28,999 bases of DNA from Actinomycetota bacterium (lineage in GTDB: Bacteria; Actinomycetota; UBA4738; HRBIN12): NCBI GenBank assembly GCA_005885325.1, contig VAYX01000046.1, positions 1 to 28,999 of the forward strand. The letters run 5' to 3'. A program made the position numbers and the translations under genes. This document shows positions 1-7,558 of this stretch, one piece after another (the stretch's first letter is position 1; each line of letters starts with the position of its first letter). The notes below the pieces were generated by a model, which worked only from the letters and a program-made list of their open reading frames with translations, had not been told where the DNA came from and did no database searches.

Positions 1-1040
1 TGGCGGACGGGTTGCGCGAAGAGGCGGTCGGCGACGAGATCACCTATGTCGTGAACCGCAACATCAACTTCACCAACGTCTGCTACGTGGGGTGCCGGTT
101 CTGCGCGTTCGCGCAACGGGAGGTGGATCCGGAGTCCTACACGCTGACCCTCCAGGAGGTGGCGGACCGGACGCGCGAGGCGCGAGATTGGGGAGCCACC
201 GAGGTGTGCATGCAGGGCGGGATCCACCCCGACCTCCCGGGTACGTTCTACTTCGACCTCCTCGACGCGGTGAAGGCGGCTGCCCCGGATATCCACATCC
301 ACGCCTTCAGCCCCATGGAGGTACTGAACGGCAGCACGAAGCTCGGGATCTCCTTCCGCGAGTTCCTCGAGGAGTGCCGGGGCCATGGCCTGGGGACCAT
401 CCCGGGGACGGCCGCCGAGATCCTGGACGACGACGTTCGCTGGGTGTTGACCAAGGGCAAACTCCCCGCCGACACGTGGGAGGAGATCGTCAGGACCGCG
501 CACGCGCTGGGCCTCCGCTCCTCGTCGACGATCATGTTCGGGCACGTGGACGCGCCTCCGCATTGGGTTTTCCACATTCGACGCATCCGCAGGATCCAGG
601 AGGACACCGGGGGATTCACCGAGTTCGTGCCTCTCCCGTTCGTGCACCAGAACGCGCCGATCTATCTCGCGGGACGCGCCAGGCCGGGCGCCACGATTGT
701 GGAAAACTTTCGGATGCACGCGGTGGCCCGGGTCCTGCTCGACGGCGCGATCCCCAACATCCAGGTCTCGTGGGTCAAGATGGGTGTCGAAGCGTGCCAG
801 ATGATCCTTCGGGGAGGAGCGAACGACTTCGGCGGGACGCTGATGGAGGAGACCATCAGTCGGATGGCCGGAGCGGAATGGGGGATTCGCATGGAGCCGT
901 TGCAGTTCGAGGAAGCCATCCGGGCCATCGGCCGGGTTCCCGCGGAGCGCACGACCACGTACGGACGCGTGCAGCGCAATCGTTTCAACGTGCCGCGGAT
1001 CGTGGATCCGACGGAGCTCGCAGCACCCGCACGGGCCTGA
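1..1040 (+). CDS. F420 precursor (FO) synthase, CofH half; 5' end outside window
   Basis: Radical-SAM enzyme of coenzyme F420 biosynthesis that joins a tyrosine-derived intermediate to the ribityl-uracil to form the deazaflavin FO. The [4Fe-4S] cluster motif is visible as CYVGCRFC (C-x3-C-x2-C, about 80-105), followed by VCMQGGIHP, HAFSPME and IPGTAAEIL, all typical of CofH or the C-terminal half of FbiC. The reading frame is open to the left edge (codons from base 3). The upstream residues ADGLREE also match the family, so the TTG at base 12 is not the start. Without the N-terminal half I cannot tell separate CofH from fused FbiC, hence no gene symbol. The C-terminus is complete, with the stop at 1038-1040. 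The next gene, whiB, is separated by about 225 bp and has its own control region. Family assignment is firm. Confidence 0.93.
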   Translation, partial: ADGLREEAVGDEITYVVNRNINFTNVCYVGCRFCAFAQREVDPESYTLTLQEVADRTREARDWGATEVCMQGGIHPDLPGTFYFDLLDAVKAAAPDIHIHAFSPMEVLNGSTKLGISFREFLEECRGHGLGTIPGTAAEILDDDVRWVLTKGKLPADTWEEIVRTAHALGLRSSSTIMFGHVDAPPHWVFHIRRIRRIQEDTGGFTEFVPLPFVHQNAPIYLAGRARPGATIVENFRMHAVARVLLDGAIPNIQVSWVKMGVEACQMILRGGANDFGGTLMEETISRMAGAEWGIRMEPLQFEEAIRAIGRVPAERTTTYGRVQRNRFNVPRIVDPTELAAPARA

Positions 1041-1064
1041 AATCCCCCCGAAACCTCCATTTCC

Positions 1065-1101
1065 GTCAATCACCTTGACCTGCTTGGTCAATAGGGTTGA
1101 C
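1065..1101. promoter_or_regulatory. Tandem palindromic operator candidate, GTCAA-N5-TTGAC twice
   Basis: Two imperfect copies of GTCAAT-N4-TTGAC lie at 1065-1079 and 1087-1101. Each is an inverted repeat, GTCAA-N5-TTGAC, and the copies are offset by exactly 22 bp, about two helical turns. The inner half-sites also form TTGACC-N5-GGTCAA (1075-1091). The array is noncoding, between the F420 gene and whiB, about 170 bp before the whiB start. TTGACC and TTGACT also resemble -35 boxes, but no convincing -10 follows at 16-18 bp. The cognate regulator is unknown. Confidence 0.5.
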
Positions 1102-1127
1102 TGGCAAAATTCTGTCCGAAATGTCTT

Positions 1128-1142
1128 GAAACCTGAGGTTTC
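1128..1142. promoter_or_regulatory. Small perfect palindrome upstream of whiB
   Basis: GAAACC-TGA-GGTTTC is a perfect inverted repeat with 6-bp arms, between the tandem GTCAA/TTGAC array and whiB. It could be an operator half of the complex whiB control region or a small RNA hairpin if the transcript starts upstream. No function can be assigned from the sequence alone. Confidence 0.3.
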
Positions 1143-1232
1143 TCTGTCGAACATTCCATGCGGGAGACGTATGTGGAGATGCGCCAACAAATGAGGAATT
1201 CCCTCTTGTCAAGGAGGGGAGGAATCCCTCAG

Positions 1233-1250
1233 AATCACAGGCGTGTGATT
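1233..1250. promoter_or_regulatory. Palindrome AATCACA-N4-TGTGATT before whiB
   Basis: A perfect inverted repeat with 7-bp arms ends 3 bp before the G-rich ribosome-binding site of whiB. Nearly the same sequence (GAATCACA-N2-CGTGTGAT shared) occurs at 7564-7580 inside the promoter of the DUF3499 gene. Recurrence at two genes that are neighbours in other actinobacteria supports a shared operator. Here it lies close to the start codon, where a bound protein could block elongation or the promoter. Confidence 0.55.
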
Positions 1251-1267
1251 TGCGGGGGGAGAGAGCG

Positions 1268-1495
1268 GTGCATCACTACATCCCATGGCAAGAACGGGCC
1301 CGCTGCCGAGAGCACGATCCCGAGATCTTCTTCCCCGAGAAGGGAGGGTCTTCGAGGGAGGCCAAGCGGATCTGCGCTGACTGTCCCGTTCGCATCGAGT
1401 GCCTCAACTACGCCCTTCGCCGCGATGAGCGGTATGGGGTGTGGGGAGGGATGAGCGAGCGGGAACGACGACGCCTGAAGCGTATGGCGTCCTGA
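1268..1495 (+). CDS. WhiB-family iron-sulfur transcription regulator
   Basis: Small actinobacterial regulator (75 aa) that binds a [4Fe-4S] cluster through four cysteines and usually acts with the principal sigma factor. Visible hallmarks are WQERARCRE, the DPEIFFP stretch, ICADCPVRIECLNYAL carrying the C-x2-C-x5-C part of the cluster motif, the G(V/I)WGG turn (GVWGG), and a basic C-terminal tail RERRRLKRM for DNA or sigma contact. I place the start at GTG 1268, because GGGGGGAGA (1254-1262) is a good ribosome-binding site 5 nt upstream; a TTG at 1250 is possible but lies inside the palindrome. Synteny with DUF3499, manB and the F420 gene points to the WhiB2/WhmD-like clade, involved in division and septation in other actinobacteria, but that subtype is inference. 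It probably shares a transcript with the basic repeat protein 20 bp downstream. Confidence 0.93.
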   Translation: MHHYIPWQERARCREHDPEIFFPEKGGSSREAKRICADCPVRIECLNYALRRDERYGVWGGMSERERRRLKRMAS

Positions 1496-1515
1496 TCATC
1501 GAAAGGGGGTGACCG

Positions 1516-1788
1516 ATGTCTCCCGCAAAGAAGAGATCGACCGCGAAGAGGAAGGGTGCCGCGAAGAAGCGGACCGTCAAGCGGAAGGTGGCCGCGAAGA
1601 AGCGGACCGTCAAGCGCAAGGTGGCCGCGAAGAAGCGGACCGTCAAGCGCAAGGTGGCCGCGAAGAAGCGGACCGTGAAGCGGCGGCGCACAGCGAAGAA
1701 GACCACCACGGCGAGGAAGCGCACCGCGAAGAGGCGGCCCGCGAAGTCGTCGACGGCGAAGAAGCGGACCGCCGCGAAGAAGAAGTAG
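1516..1788 (+). CDS. Lys/Arg-rich tandem-repeat basic protein (histone H1-like)
   Basis: A 90-aa extremely basic protein with almost no acidic or aromatic residues. After MSPAKKRSTAKRKG come four copies of an 11-residue unit, AAKKRTVKRKV (last copy AAKKRTVKRRR), then a Thr/Ala/Lys tail ending TAAKKK. The composition resembles histone H1/Hc1-like proteins and the basic tails of actinobacterial HU, so nucleic-acid compaction or RNA binding is likely, though no folded domain is seen. The start is supported by AAGGGGGTG (1503-1511) just before ATG 1516, and a terminator follows 24 bp after the stop. Lying 20 bp after whiB on the same strand, it is probably co-transcribed with it. Overlapping open frames here are by-products of the repeats. 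Confidence 0.75.
   Translation: MSPAKKRSTAKRKGAAKKRTVKRKVAAKKRTVKRKVAAKKRTVKRKVAAKKRTVKRRRTAKKTTTARKRTAKRRPAKSSTAKKRTAAKKK
1558..1689 (+). repeat. Tandem 33-bp coding repeats (4 units)
   Basis: Four head-to-tail 33-bp units starting at 1558, 1591, 1624 and 1657 encode AAKKRTVKRKV. The first three differ only by a C/G choice in an arginine codon; the fourth diverges at its end. Near identity at the DNA level suggests recent expansion or slippage, so copy number may vary between strains. Confidence 0.85.
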
Positions 1789-1812
1789 CCCGCGGCTCAC
1801 CCGTTTTCTCCG

Positions 1813-1848
1813 GGAAGGGGGGCGTATCGGCCCCCCTTCCTCGGTTTT
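1813..1848 (+). terminator. Rho-independent terminator after the whiB/basic-protein unit
   Basis: GGAAGGGGGGC (1813-1823) pairs perfectly with GCCCCCCTTCC (1830-1840) around a 6-nt loop, followed by TCGGTTTT. The 11-bp GC-rich stem plus short T-run fits an intrinsic terminator and separates the regulator unit from the glycosyltransferase operon. Confidence 0.8.
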
Positions 1849-1865
1849 CCGAGCCCGTCGCGTGC

Positions 1866-1871
1866 TAGGCT
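1866..1871 (+). promoter_or_regulatory. -10-like TAGGCT before the glycosyltransferase
   Basis: TAGGCT lies 22 bp before ATG 1894, just after the terminator. The same hexamer recurs before other genes in this window. No good -35 is visible; TTTTCC at 1845-1850 is the closest. A short leader of about 16 nt is implied. Confidence 0.35.
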
Positions 1872-1893
1872 GCGCGCCGCGCACGCGCACCCG

Positions 1894-4800
1894 ATGGTCA
1901 CCACGACAGCCGATCGCTCTCCGGTAGCCGACGCCGTCCGCACCCCGAGCGTCCTCGTGGTGCTGGTGGTGAGCAACGGAGCTCGCTGGCTGAGGGAGAG
2001 CCTTCGCTCCCTGGCCGGCCAGACCCATCCCAGGCTCGGCGTGGTCGCCGTCGACGGCGGTTCGACCGACGGGTCTCGCGAGATCGTCGAGCAGGCCCTT
2101 GGAACGCAGCGGGTCATCGCGCTCCCGGAGGACCGAGGGTTGTCCGGCGCGCTGCGTGCCGCCCTGGACCTCCCGGTGGCCAGGGCCGCCGACTACGTCC
2201 TCGTCCTTCACGACGACGCGGCCCTGGCTCCCGACGCGGTGACTCGGATGGTGGAGGCCGCCGAGGGCCTCAAAGGAGTGGAGCGGGTCGGCATCGTCGG
2301 ACCCAAGGTCGTGGACTGGGACGACCCAGCCGTGCTCCGCGAGGTGGGTCGGTCCACCGACCGGTTCGGCCATCCCCATACCCCGCTGCAGGACGGCGAA
2401 TTGGACCAGGGCCAATACGACAGGATCCTTGAGGTCCTGTACGTCTCCTCCTGCGCCATGCTCATCTCCCGGGAGGCCTGGCAGCGGACCGGCCCCTTCG
2501 ACGAGCGCTACGCCGGGCACCACGACGACCTCGATTTCTGCTGGCGGGCCCGCCTCGCCGGCTTCCGGGTCCTCATGACGCCGCTGGCCCAGGCCCGGCA
2601 CCGCGGGGCCGTGGACGGCGGAGGGCGGGGCGTGGCCCACGAGCGCGGCCCCAACTACCACGCCGAACGGGTGGCGGTGGGCTCCATGCTGAAGAACTAC
2701 GGGGCGCTCTCGCTCCTGTGGCTCCTTCCCCTCCATCTGGTGATCGAGGCCGTGCGCTTGGCCTACCTCGCGGTGACCCGCCGGCTCGAGGAGGCTTACG
2801 AGCTGCTCGCGGCATGGGCGTGGAACCTGGCCCACCTGCCCTCGACGGTCCGACGGCGGGTCAGAGCGCAGTCGGTGCGGACGATCCCGGACCGCAACAT
2901 CCGCAGGTTCATGGAGTCGGAGTTCTTTCGCCCGCCGAGGTGGTTCGTGGAAGCCGAACGGATCCTGGGGGAGCAGATCGAGCTGGAGGAGGAGGTGGAG
3001 CGGCCGCCGGTCCGCGCTCGCTTCGCGTCGCTTGCCGGTGAGCACCCCGTGCTCGTGGCCTGGACCCTGGGTCTCGGCATCATGGCCCTGGCCTACCGGT
3101 TCCTGGTGGGACCGGAGGTCATGCAGGGCGGGGCCCTCGCCGCGTTTCCTTCCGGACCCACGGGGTTCTTCCATGAGCTCCTGTCGGGGTTTCGGACCAC
3201 GGTGCTCGGCGGGTCCCAGGCCGCGAGCCCCGCGCTCGGCGCGCTCGGTGGGCTGTCCGCGGTCTCCTTCGCCAGCACGGGCATAGCTCAGAAACTCCTG
3301 TTGGCCTTGCTGCCGCCGGTCGCCGGCCTCGTGCTGTACCGCTCGATGCTCCGCCAGACCGGGCAGCGCGTGGCCGCCGTGGTCGCGGCGGCCGCCTACT
3401 CGCTCTCCGCCACGGTCTTCTGGGCGTTCTCCGAGGGGCGGATCGAGGTGCTCGTGGCGCTGGCGGTCCTGCCGGCGGTCGCGGACCGGCTGGACGCCGC
3501 CTTCGGGCGGGGCTCGCCGGGCTCCTCTTTCCGCTTCGTGGTGGGGATGGGATCCGCGCTGGCCATCGGTGTTGCGTTCTTCCCCGGCATCCTCCTGCCC
3601 GTCGCAGCGCTGGCCGCGCTCCAGTTGATCGCGGGCCGGTCCCGGGGCCGTGGGCTGGCCCTGGCCGCCGTGGCCACGGCGGTTGCGGCCATCCTGGTGG
3701 CTCCCGCGGTCCCCGACATCGCGACGTCGCCGGCCTCGGAGCTCTCCTCGTTGGTGGGCGAGCCGAGCTTCTCCCTGCTCGCCAGGCTGGCGCCGGGCCC
3801 GGGTCCGGGGACCTGGCCTGTGGCCTGGTTCCTCCCCGCCGCCGCCCTCGTCGCGTTCAGCCTGGTCGGGCCGGGGTACCGGGTTCGCGCCTGGCGGGCG
3901 ACGCTTGCCGCCGTCGGCGGGGTCTTCCTGGCGTGGGCCTCCGCGGCCGGATACCTGCCGGCGCCCCTCACCAATGCCCCGGCCTATCTCGCCCTCGCGG
4001 CCGCAGCCGAGGCAGCCGTCGTCGCCTACGGCCTGGCCTCCGTCGGCTCGGGCATCGAGCGCGAGGCGTTCGGGTACCGCCAGGTGGCCGCCGGCGTCGT
4101 CGCGCTGCTCCTCGCCGGCGGCCTGGTGGGCCAGACGTTCCAGTCGGCCCTGGGCAACTGGACGATCGGTCCGAACAGGCTGCCCTCGGCGTGGCCGCTC
4201 GTTTCGAACGAGCCGGGGGACTTCCGGATCCTGTGGATCGGCGCCCGGAGCGGCGACCCCTTCCCGGCGCCGGGTGGCGACCCCCGAGGCGTGGTGGACG
4301 CCGGACCGGCCTCGGTCCGCTTCGCCGTCACCGACCGGGACGGGATCACCGCCCTGGACATCGGGAGGAGCCAGGAGGGAGCGGGCTACGACTACCTCCG
4401 GCGGTCGCTCACCGAGCTCCTGGCGGGCCAGACGAGCCACGGCGGCGCGCTCCTTTCTCCTCTGGCCATCCGGTTCATCGTCGCCGGGGAAGGCGATCTC
4501 CCCGCCGCCGCCGCCGCCCGGCTCGATGCGCAGCTCGACCTGAACCTGACCCCGGCCGGCGGGCTCGTCATCTACGACAACGCCCGGGCCCTGCCGCCCG
4601 CGTTCGTGACGTCGTCGAGCCCGTTCGCCGATGCCGCCGGCGGCTCGGAGCTCGAGCCGATCGCGTCCCTTCCTCCCCCCGACGTGACGGCGCTCGGGCG
4701 GCTCCCGGGCGGCTTCGGTGGCACGTCCGCCGGGGGCTTCGGGTTCGTCTCGCACCAGGACGAAGGCGGTTGGCGCGTGCAGACGGGGGGGCGAACCCTC

Positions 4801-4962
4801 GGGACGGAGCCCGCGTTCGGCTGGGGGATCGGGTTCGATGCGGCGCCGGGTCGCGTTCGGCTGACCTATGCCGATCAGTGGATCCGGTCCTCGGAGATGA
4901 TCGCGCTGGCCCTGTTGTGGCTCGCCGTGCTGTGGATCACGCGGCGGCCGGTGGTCCGATGA
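1894..4962 (+). CDS. Large polytopic family-2 glycosyltransferase
   Basis: A 1022-aa membrane glycosyltransferase. Residues ~18-250 form a GT2/GT-A fold: VLVVLVVSNGARWL, the nucleotide-binding DGGSTDGS, the metal/sugar motif LHDDAAL (~105-111), SSCAMLISREAW, and the ED-type catalytic region HHDDLDFCWRARLAG (~209-223). A membrane segment follows near 270-292, a cytoplasmic stretch to ~380, then many hydrophobic segments (~385-790) and a C-terminal outer portion with a last TM helix (EMIALALLWLAVLWI) before an RRPVVR end. This suggests a polyprenyl-linked or exported cell-wall polysaccharide product, but the sugar and acceptor are unknown. It overlaps the DUF5719 gene by 4 bp (ATGA), and an L,D-transpeptidase follows, which supports an envelope role. 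No clear ribosome-binding site precedes ATG 1894. Confidence 0.88.
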   Translation: MVTTTADRSPVADAVRTPSVLVVLVVSNGARWLRESLRSLAGQTHPRLGVVAVDGGSTDGSREIVEQALGTQRVIALPEDRGLSGALRAALDLPVARAADYVLVLHDDAALAPDAVTRMVEAAEGLKGVERVGIVGPKVVDWDDPAVLREVGRSTDRFGHPHTPLQDGELDQGQYDRILEVLYVSSCAMLISREAWQRTGPFDERYAGHHDDLDFCWRARLAGFRVLMTPLAQARHRGAVDGGGRGVAHERGPNYHAERVAVGSMLKNYGALSLLWLLPLHLVIEAVRLAYLAVTRRLEEAYELLAAWAWNLAHLPSTVRRRVRAQSVRTIPDRNIRRFMESEFFRPPRWFVEAERILGEQIELEEEVERPPVRARFASLAGEHPVLVAWTLGLGIMALAYRFLVGPEVMQGGALAAFPSGPTGFFHELLSGFRTTVLGGSQAASPALGALGGLSAVSFASTGIAQKLLLALLPPVAGLVLYRSMLRQTGQRVAAVVAAAAYSLSATVFWAFSEGRIEVLVALAVLPAVADRLDAAFGRGSPGSSFRFVVGMGSALAIGVAFFPGILLPVAALAALQLIAGRSRGRGLALAAVATAVAAILVAPAVPDIATSPASELSSLVGEPSFSLLARLAPGPGPGTWPVAWFLPAAALVAFSLVGPGYRVRAWRATLAAVGGVFLAWASAAGYLPAPLTNAPAYLALAAAAEAAVVAYGLASVGSGIEREAFGYRQVAAGVVALLLAGGLVGQTFQSALGNWTIGPNRLPSAWPLVSNEPGDFRILWIGARSGDPFPAPGGDPRGVVDAGPASVRFAVTDRDGITALDIGRSQEGAGYDYLRRSLTELLAGQTSHGGALLSPLAIRFIVAGEGDLPAAAAARLDAQLDLNLTPAGGLVIYDNARALPPAFVTSSSPFADAAGGSELEPIASLPPPDVTALGRLPGGFGGTSAGGFGFVSHQDEGGWRVQTGGRTLGTEPAFGWGIGFDAAPGRVRLTYADQWIRSSEMIALALLWLAVLWITRRPVVR

Positions 4963-6341
4963 GGTTCCGCGGCCAGGTCGGCTGGGCGCTCCTCGTCCTG
5001 GCGGTCTTCGTCGCCGGGGGCGTGTACCTCCAGCGGGAGGTGGGGCCGAAGGCCTCTGCCGCAGCCTCGTCGGAGGCGGCTCCCTCGGGCGCGTGGTTCT
5101 GCCCTCACGGGGGCGGCCCCGAGTGGGCCGTCACCCTGGAGCTGGCCAATCCAGGGACCGAGCCGGTGCAGGTTCGGGTGACCGGACTCTCGGGACGACG
5201 GCCCTCGACACCCCAGTCGCTCACCGTGCAGCCGGGAGCTGAGCTCCTGGTCAACGAGTCTGCCGAGGAGAGGGACAGCGCAACGTTCATCGAGTACTTC
5301 GGAGGATGGGTGGCGGCTGGATGGGTTATCCACGCCGGCGGGGGAGAGAAGGGCGTGGCCGCCGAGCCGTGCCTCCCCCGGGCCGCGGAGCGGTGGTTCG
5401 TGCCGGATGGGCTGACGACCGAACGCCAGGATGCCTACGTGGTCATCATGAACCCCTTCGCCACCGGCGCCATCTTCACGCTCACCCTGTACACGCAGAA
5501 GCGCGCGCCGATCACCGCGGGATCCTGGACGAACGTGGTGCTCGCGCCGCGCCGGAGCCGGGCATTCCGGCTGAACGCCAAGGCCCTGGGGGAGGGAGCC
5601 GTCTCGACGCTCGTCGACGTCAAGGTTGGCCGGGTCGCGGCGGCCTCGCTCGGCCTGGCGGAACTCGGCGGGATCAGGAGCAGCATCGGCGTGGCCGGTT
5701 CCCCACCCGAACGAACGATCCTTCCGGCCGGCTTCGCGCAGGGAGCGTCCACCCTCGTGGTGATGAACACGGGGGAGGCCCGCCCGAAGCTCCAGGCCAC
5801 CCTGCTCTCGAAAGAGAACTCGCAGCCGTTGGGAAGCCTGGTGCAGAACGCGCCGAACGCCGCATCCGCGCAGCCATACCCCCTGACCATGGAAGGACCC
5901 TCCGCCATCGACGTCCGGTCGACACCGGGCGTGGCGGTTGCCCTTCGGACCCTCGGCGTCTCCGCGGACCAGGGATCGACGGCCGGCACGTCGGCGCCTT
6001 CAGGCGCGTGGGTGGTCCTGCCTTCCGTCGCCGGCACGCCGGTTCACCCCGGCTTGATCCTCACCAACCCGGGCGACGTTCCCGCAGTCGTGAGGCTGTC
6101 GCTCCTTCCTTCGACACCCGGGTCCGTCCCGCCATCCGTCACGGTCACGGTCCCACCGGGACGTACCGTCGCCGGACCCAAGCTGTTCGTCGCGGCCGAG
6201 CCCTTCGCCGCGATCGTGCTCGCGGCGGAGTCGGGAACCCTTGTCCCCGCGGCGGCGTCGTACTCGCTCGGGCAGGATGGGTTCGCGACCTACGCGGTCT
6301 CATTGGGAGTGCCGATCCCACAAGCATGGGTACCGTCGTGA
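4959..6341 (+). CDS. DUF5719 family membrane-anchored exported protein
   Basis: A 460-aa protein of an actinobacterial family of unknown function. An N-terminal signal anchor (WALLVLAVFVAGGVYL, residues ~9-24) is followed by a long extracytoplasmic region rich in beta-type segments, beginning GAWFCPHGGGPEW, the usual family opening. Repeated modules such as VVIMNPFATGAIF, LVVMNTGEARP and LILTNPGDVPAVV suggest several Ig- or jelly-roll-like domains with a common N(P/T)G turn. ATG 4959 is chosen because it precedes the membrane anchor and overlaps the glycosyltransferase stop by 4 bp; the long open frame upstream is not coding. Pairing with a GT2 membrane glycosyltransferase next to whiB is conserved in actinobacteria as I recall it, so it may be an accessory or outer partner of that enzyme (inference). 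Confidence 0.85.
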   Translation: MRFRGQVGWALLVLAVFVAGGVYLQREVGPKASAAASSEAAPSGAWFCPHGGGPEWAVTLELANPGTEPVQVRVTGLSGRRPSTPQSLTVQPGAELLVNESAEERDSATFIEYFGGWVAAGWVIHAGGGEKGVAAEPCLPRAAERWFVPDGLTTERQDAYVVIMNPFATGAIFTLTLYTQKRAPITAGSWTNVVLAPRRSRAFRLNAKALGEGAVSTLVDVKVGRVAAASLGLAELGGIRSSIGVAGSPPERTILPAGFAQGASTLVVMNTGEARPKLQATLLSKENSQPLGSLVQNAPNAASAQPYPLTMEGPSAIDVRSTPGVAVALRTLGVSADQGSTAGTSAPSGAWVVLPSVAGTPVHPGLILTNPGDVPAVVRLSLLPSTPGSVPPSVTVTVPPGRTVAGPKLFVAAEPFAAIVLAAESGTLVPAAASYSLGQDGFATYAVSLGVPIPQAWVPS

Positions 6342-6360
6342 CCCGCGGGGTATGCATCCG

Positions 6361-6366
6361 TATGAT
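6361..6366 (+). promoter_or_regulatory. Possible -10 element for the L,D-transpeptidase
   Basis: TATGAT sits 84 bp before the transpeptidase start, in the 109-bp gap after DUF5719. The -35 region 17 bp upstream (GTGACC) is poor. The transpeptidase may have its own promoter as well as read-through from the glycosyltransferase unit. Confidence 0.3.
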
Positions 6367-6450
6367 GAACGCGGCGGCGAGCTTCTCGGCCGGCGCGCGG
6401 CTTCGTACGGCAGCACCACCGGCCGATACTGGGGAAACGGGACCGAGGTA

Positions 6451-7515
6451 ATGGCGCAGGGCAAACACTCGAGGAAGATGTTCGGCCGAGCCTGGTGGAT
6501 GGGGCTCCTGGCCGTCCTCATCGCCGTCCTGCTCGGCGCGGGCACGGCCTTCGCCGCGTACGGGTACGACCGTTCCAGTCGCACGAGGATCCTGCCCGGC
6601 GTCAAGGTCGAGGGCATCGCCGTGGGCGGCATGACCCGCGACCAGGCCATCCGCGCCGTGACCGCCCGGGCCGACACCTCGCTTGCCGGCGACCTCGTCG
6701 TGACCGCGGCCGGATACTCCTGGCACGTCACGCCGGCGGCGCTCGGGACGCGAGCGGACGTGGACGGCGCGGTGGACCAGGCCTTCGCCGCGGCGGACCG
6801 GCTTTCACTCCTCTCCCGCGTCTTCCACCGGGTGGCCGGCCAGCCCGTGGACCTCGACATCCGCGTGGGGTACGCGCACGACCAGGCCAAGGTCCGCGCG
6901 TTCGTCCAGCAGGCGTACGACGAGGTGGCGGAGCCGGCGGTTGACGCCGGCATCGACCTGGTCGACGGCGAGCTGGTGATGCTGAAGCCGAAGCCGGGCG
7001 AGGAGCTGAAAGCCGAAGCCGCGACGGCTCGCATCCTGAAGGCCCTCGACGGCCAGCTCTCCACGGTCCAGGTTCCGGTCAAGGCCGTGCAGCCGAAGGT
7101 GACCGCGGAGACGCTCGGCAAGACCGTCGTGGTGGACCTGTCCGAGAACGAGCTGTACCTGTACGACGGGTTCAAGGTGGAGAAGCAGTACCCCGTGGCC
7201 ACTGCCGCCCCCGGCTACAGCACCCCGGTGGGGTCGTGGGACGTCGTCAACAAGGTGGAGAACCCCGGCTGGTACAACCCGGCGCCCGACGGCTGGGGGG
7301 CGGGCGAGCCCCTGTACATCCCGCCCGGCCCGGGCAACCCCCTCGGGACCAGGGCGCTCTACCTCTCGGCACCGGGCATCCGGATCCACGGGACGTACGC
7401 GTCGTACTCGATCGGGAGCTACGCGTCCCACGGGTGCATCCGGATGTACATCTCGGACTCCGAGGAGCTGTACCCGCTCGTCCCGGTTGGGACCAAGGTC
7501 ATCATCAAGCCCTAA
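6451..7515 (+). CDS. L,D-transpeptidase with PG-binding-4-like domain and YkuD domain
   Basis: A 354-aa exported cell-wall enzyme forming 3-3 peptidoglycan cross-links or attaching proteins to peptidoglycan. An N-terminal membrane anchor (~11-35, MFGRAWWMGLLAVLIAVLLG) is followed by a PG_binding_4/YoaR-like domain starting ILPGVKVEGIAVGGMTRDQA. The C-terminal YkuD catalytic domain starts near TVVVDLSENELYLYDG. Its signature is complete: IHGTYASYS then SHGCIRM, with catalytic Cys329 and conserved His327. ATG 6451 is chosen because it precedes the anchor directly; upstream in-frame residues look noncoding. GGGA (6439-6442) may serve as the ribosome-binding site. It follows DUF5719 by 109 bp on the same strand, consistent with an envelope cassette. 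Substrate specificity cannot be read from sequence. Confidence 0.92.
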   Translation: MAQGKHSRKMFGRAWWMGLLAVLIAVLLGAGTAFAAYGYDRSSRTRILPGVKVEGIAVGGMTRDQAIRAVTARADTSLAGDLVVTAAGYSWHVTPAALGTRADVDGAVDQAFAAADRLSLLSRVFHRVAGQPVDLDIRVGYAHDQAKVRAFVQQAYDEVAEPAVDAGIDLVDGELVMLKPKPGEELKAEAATARILKALDGQLSTVQVPVKAVQPKVTAETLGKTVVVDLSENELYLYDGFKVEKQYPVATAAPGYSTPVGSWDVVNKVENPGWYNPAPDGWGAGEPLYIPPGPGNPLGTRALYLSAPGIRIHGTYASYSIGSYASHGCIRMYISDSEELYPLVPVGTKVIIKP

Positions 7516-7558
7516 CCGGCCCTCGGACGCTCCAAGAATGAAAGCCCGGCACGGCTGC

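Noticed and set aside
1097..1125. TTGACT as -35 of a whiB promoter
   Set aside because: The sequence 16-18 bp downstream (AAATGTC region) is not a credible -10; the TTGAC is better explained as an operator half-site.
1158..1454. Plus-strand ORF overlapping whiB in another frame
   Set aside because: whiB in the other frame carries the full family signature; this ORF has no ribosome-binding site or recognisable domain.
1558..1689. Tandem repeats considered as a CRISPR or regulatory array
   Set aside because: Units are head-to-tail without spacers and keep the reading frame of a basic protein.
1408..4755. Long minus-strand ORF (1115 codons) opposite the glycosyltransferase
   Set aside because: Arg/Gly/Pro-rich low-complexity translation typical of the antisense frame of high-GC coding DNA; no domain and no start signal. 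The plus-strand GT2 has clear motifs.
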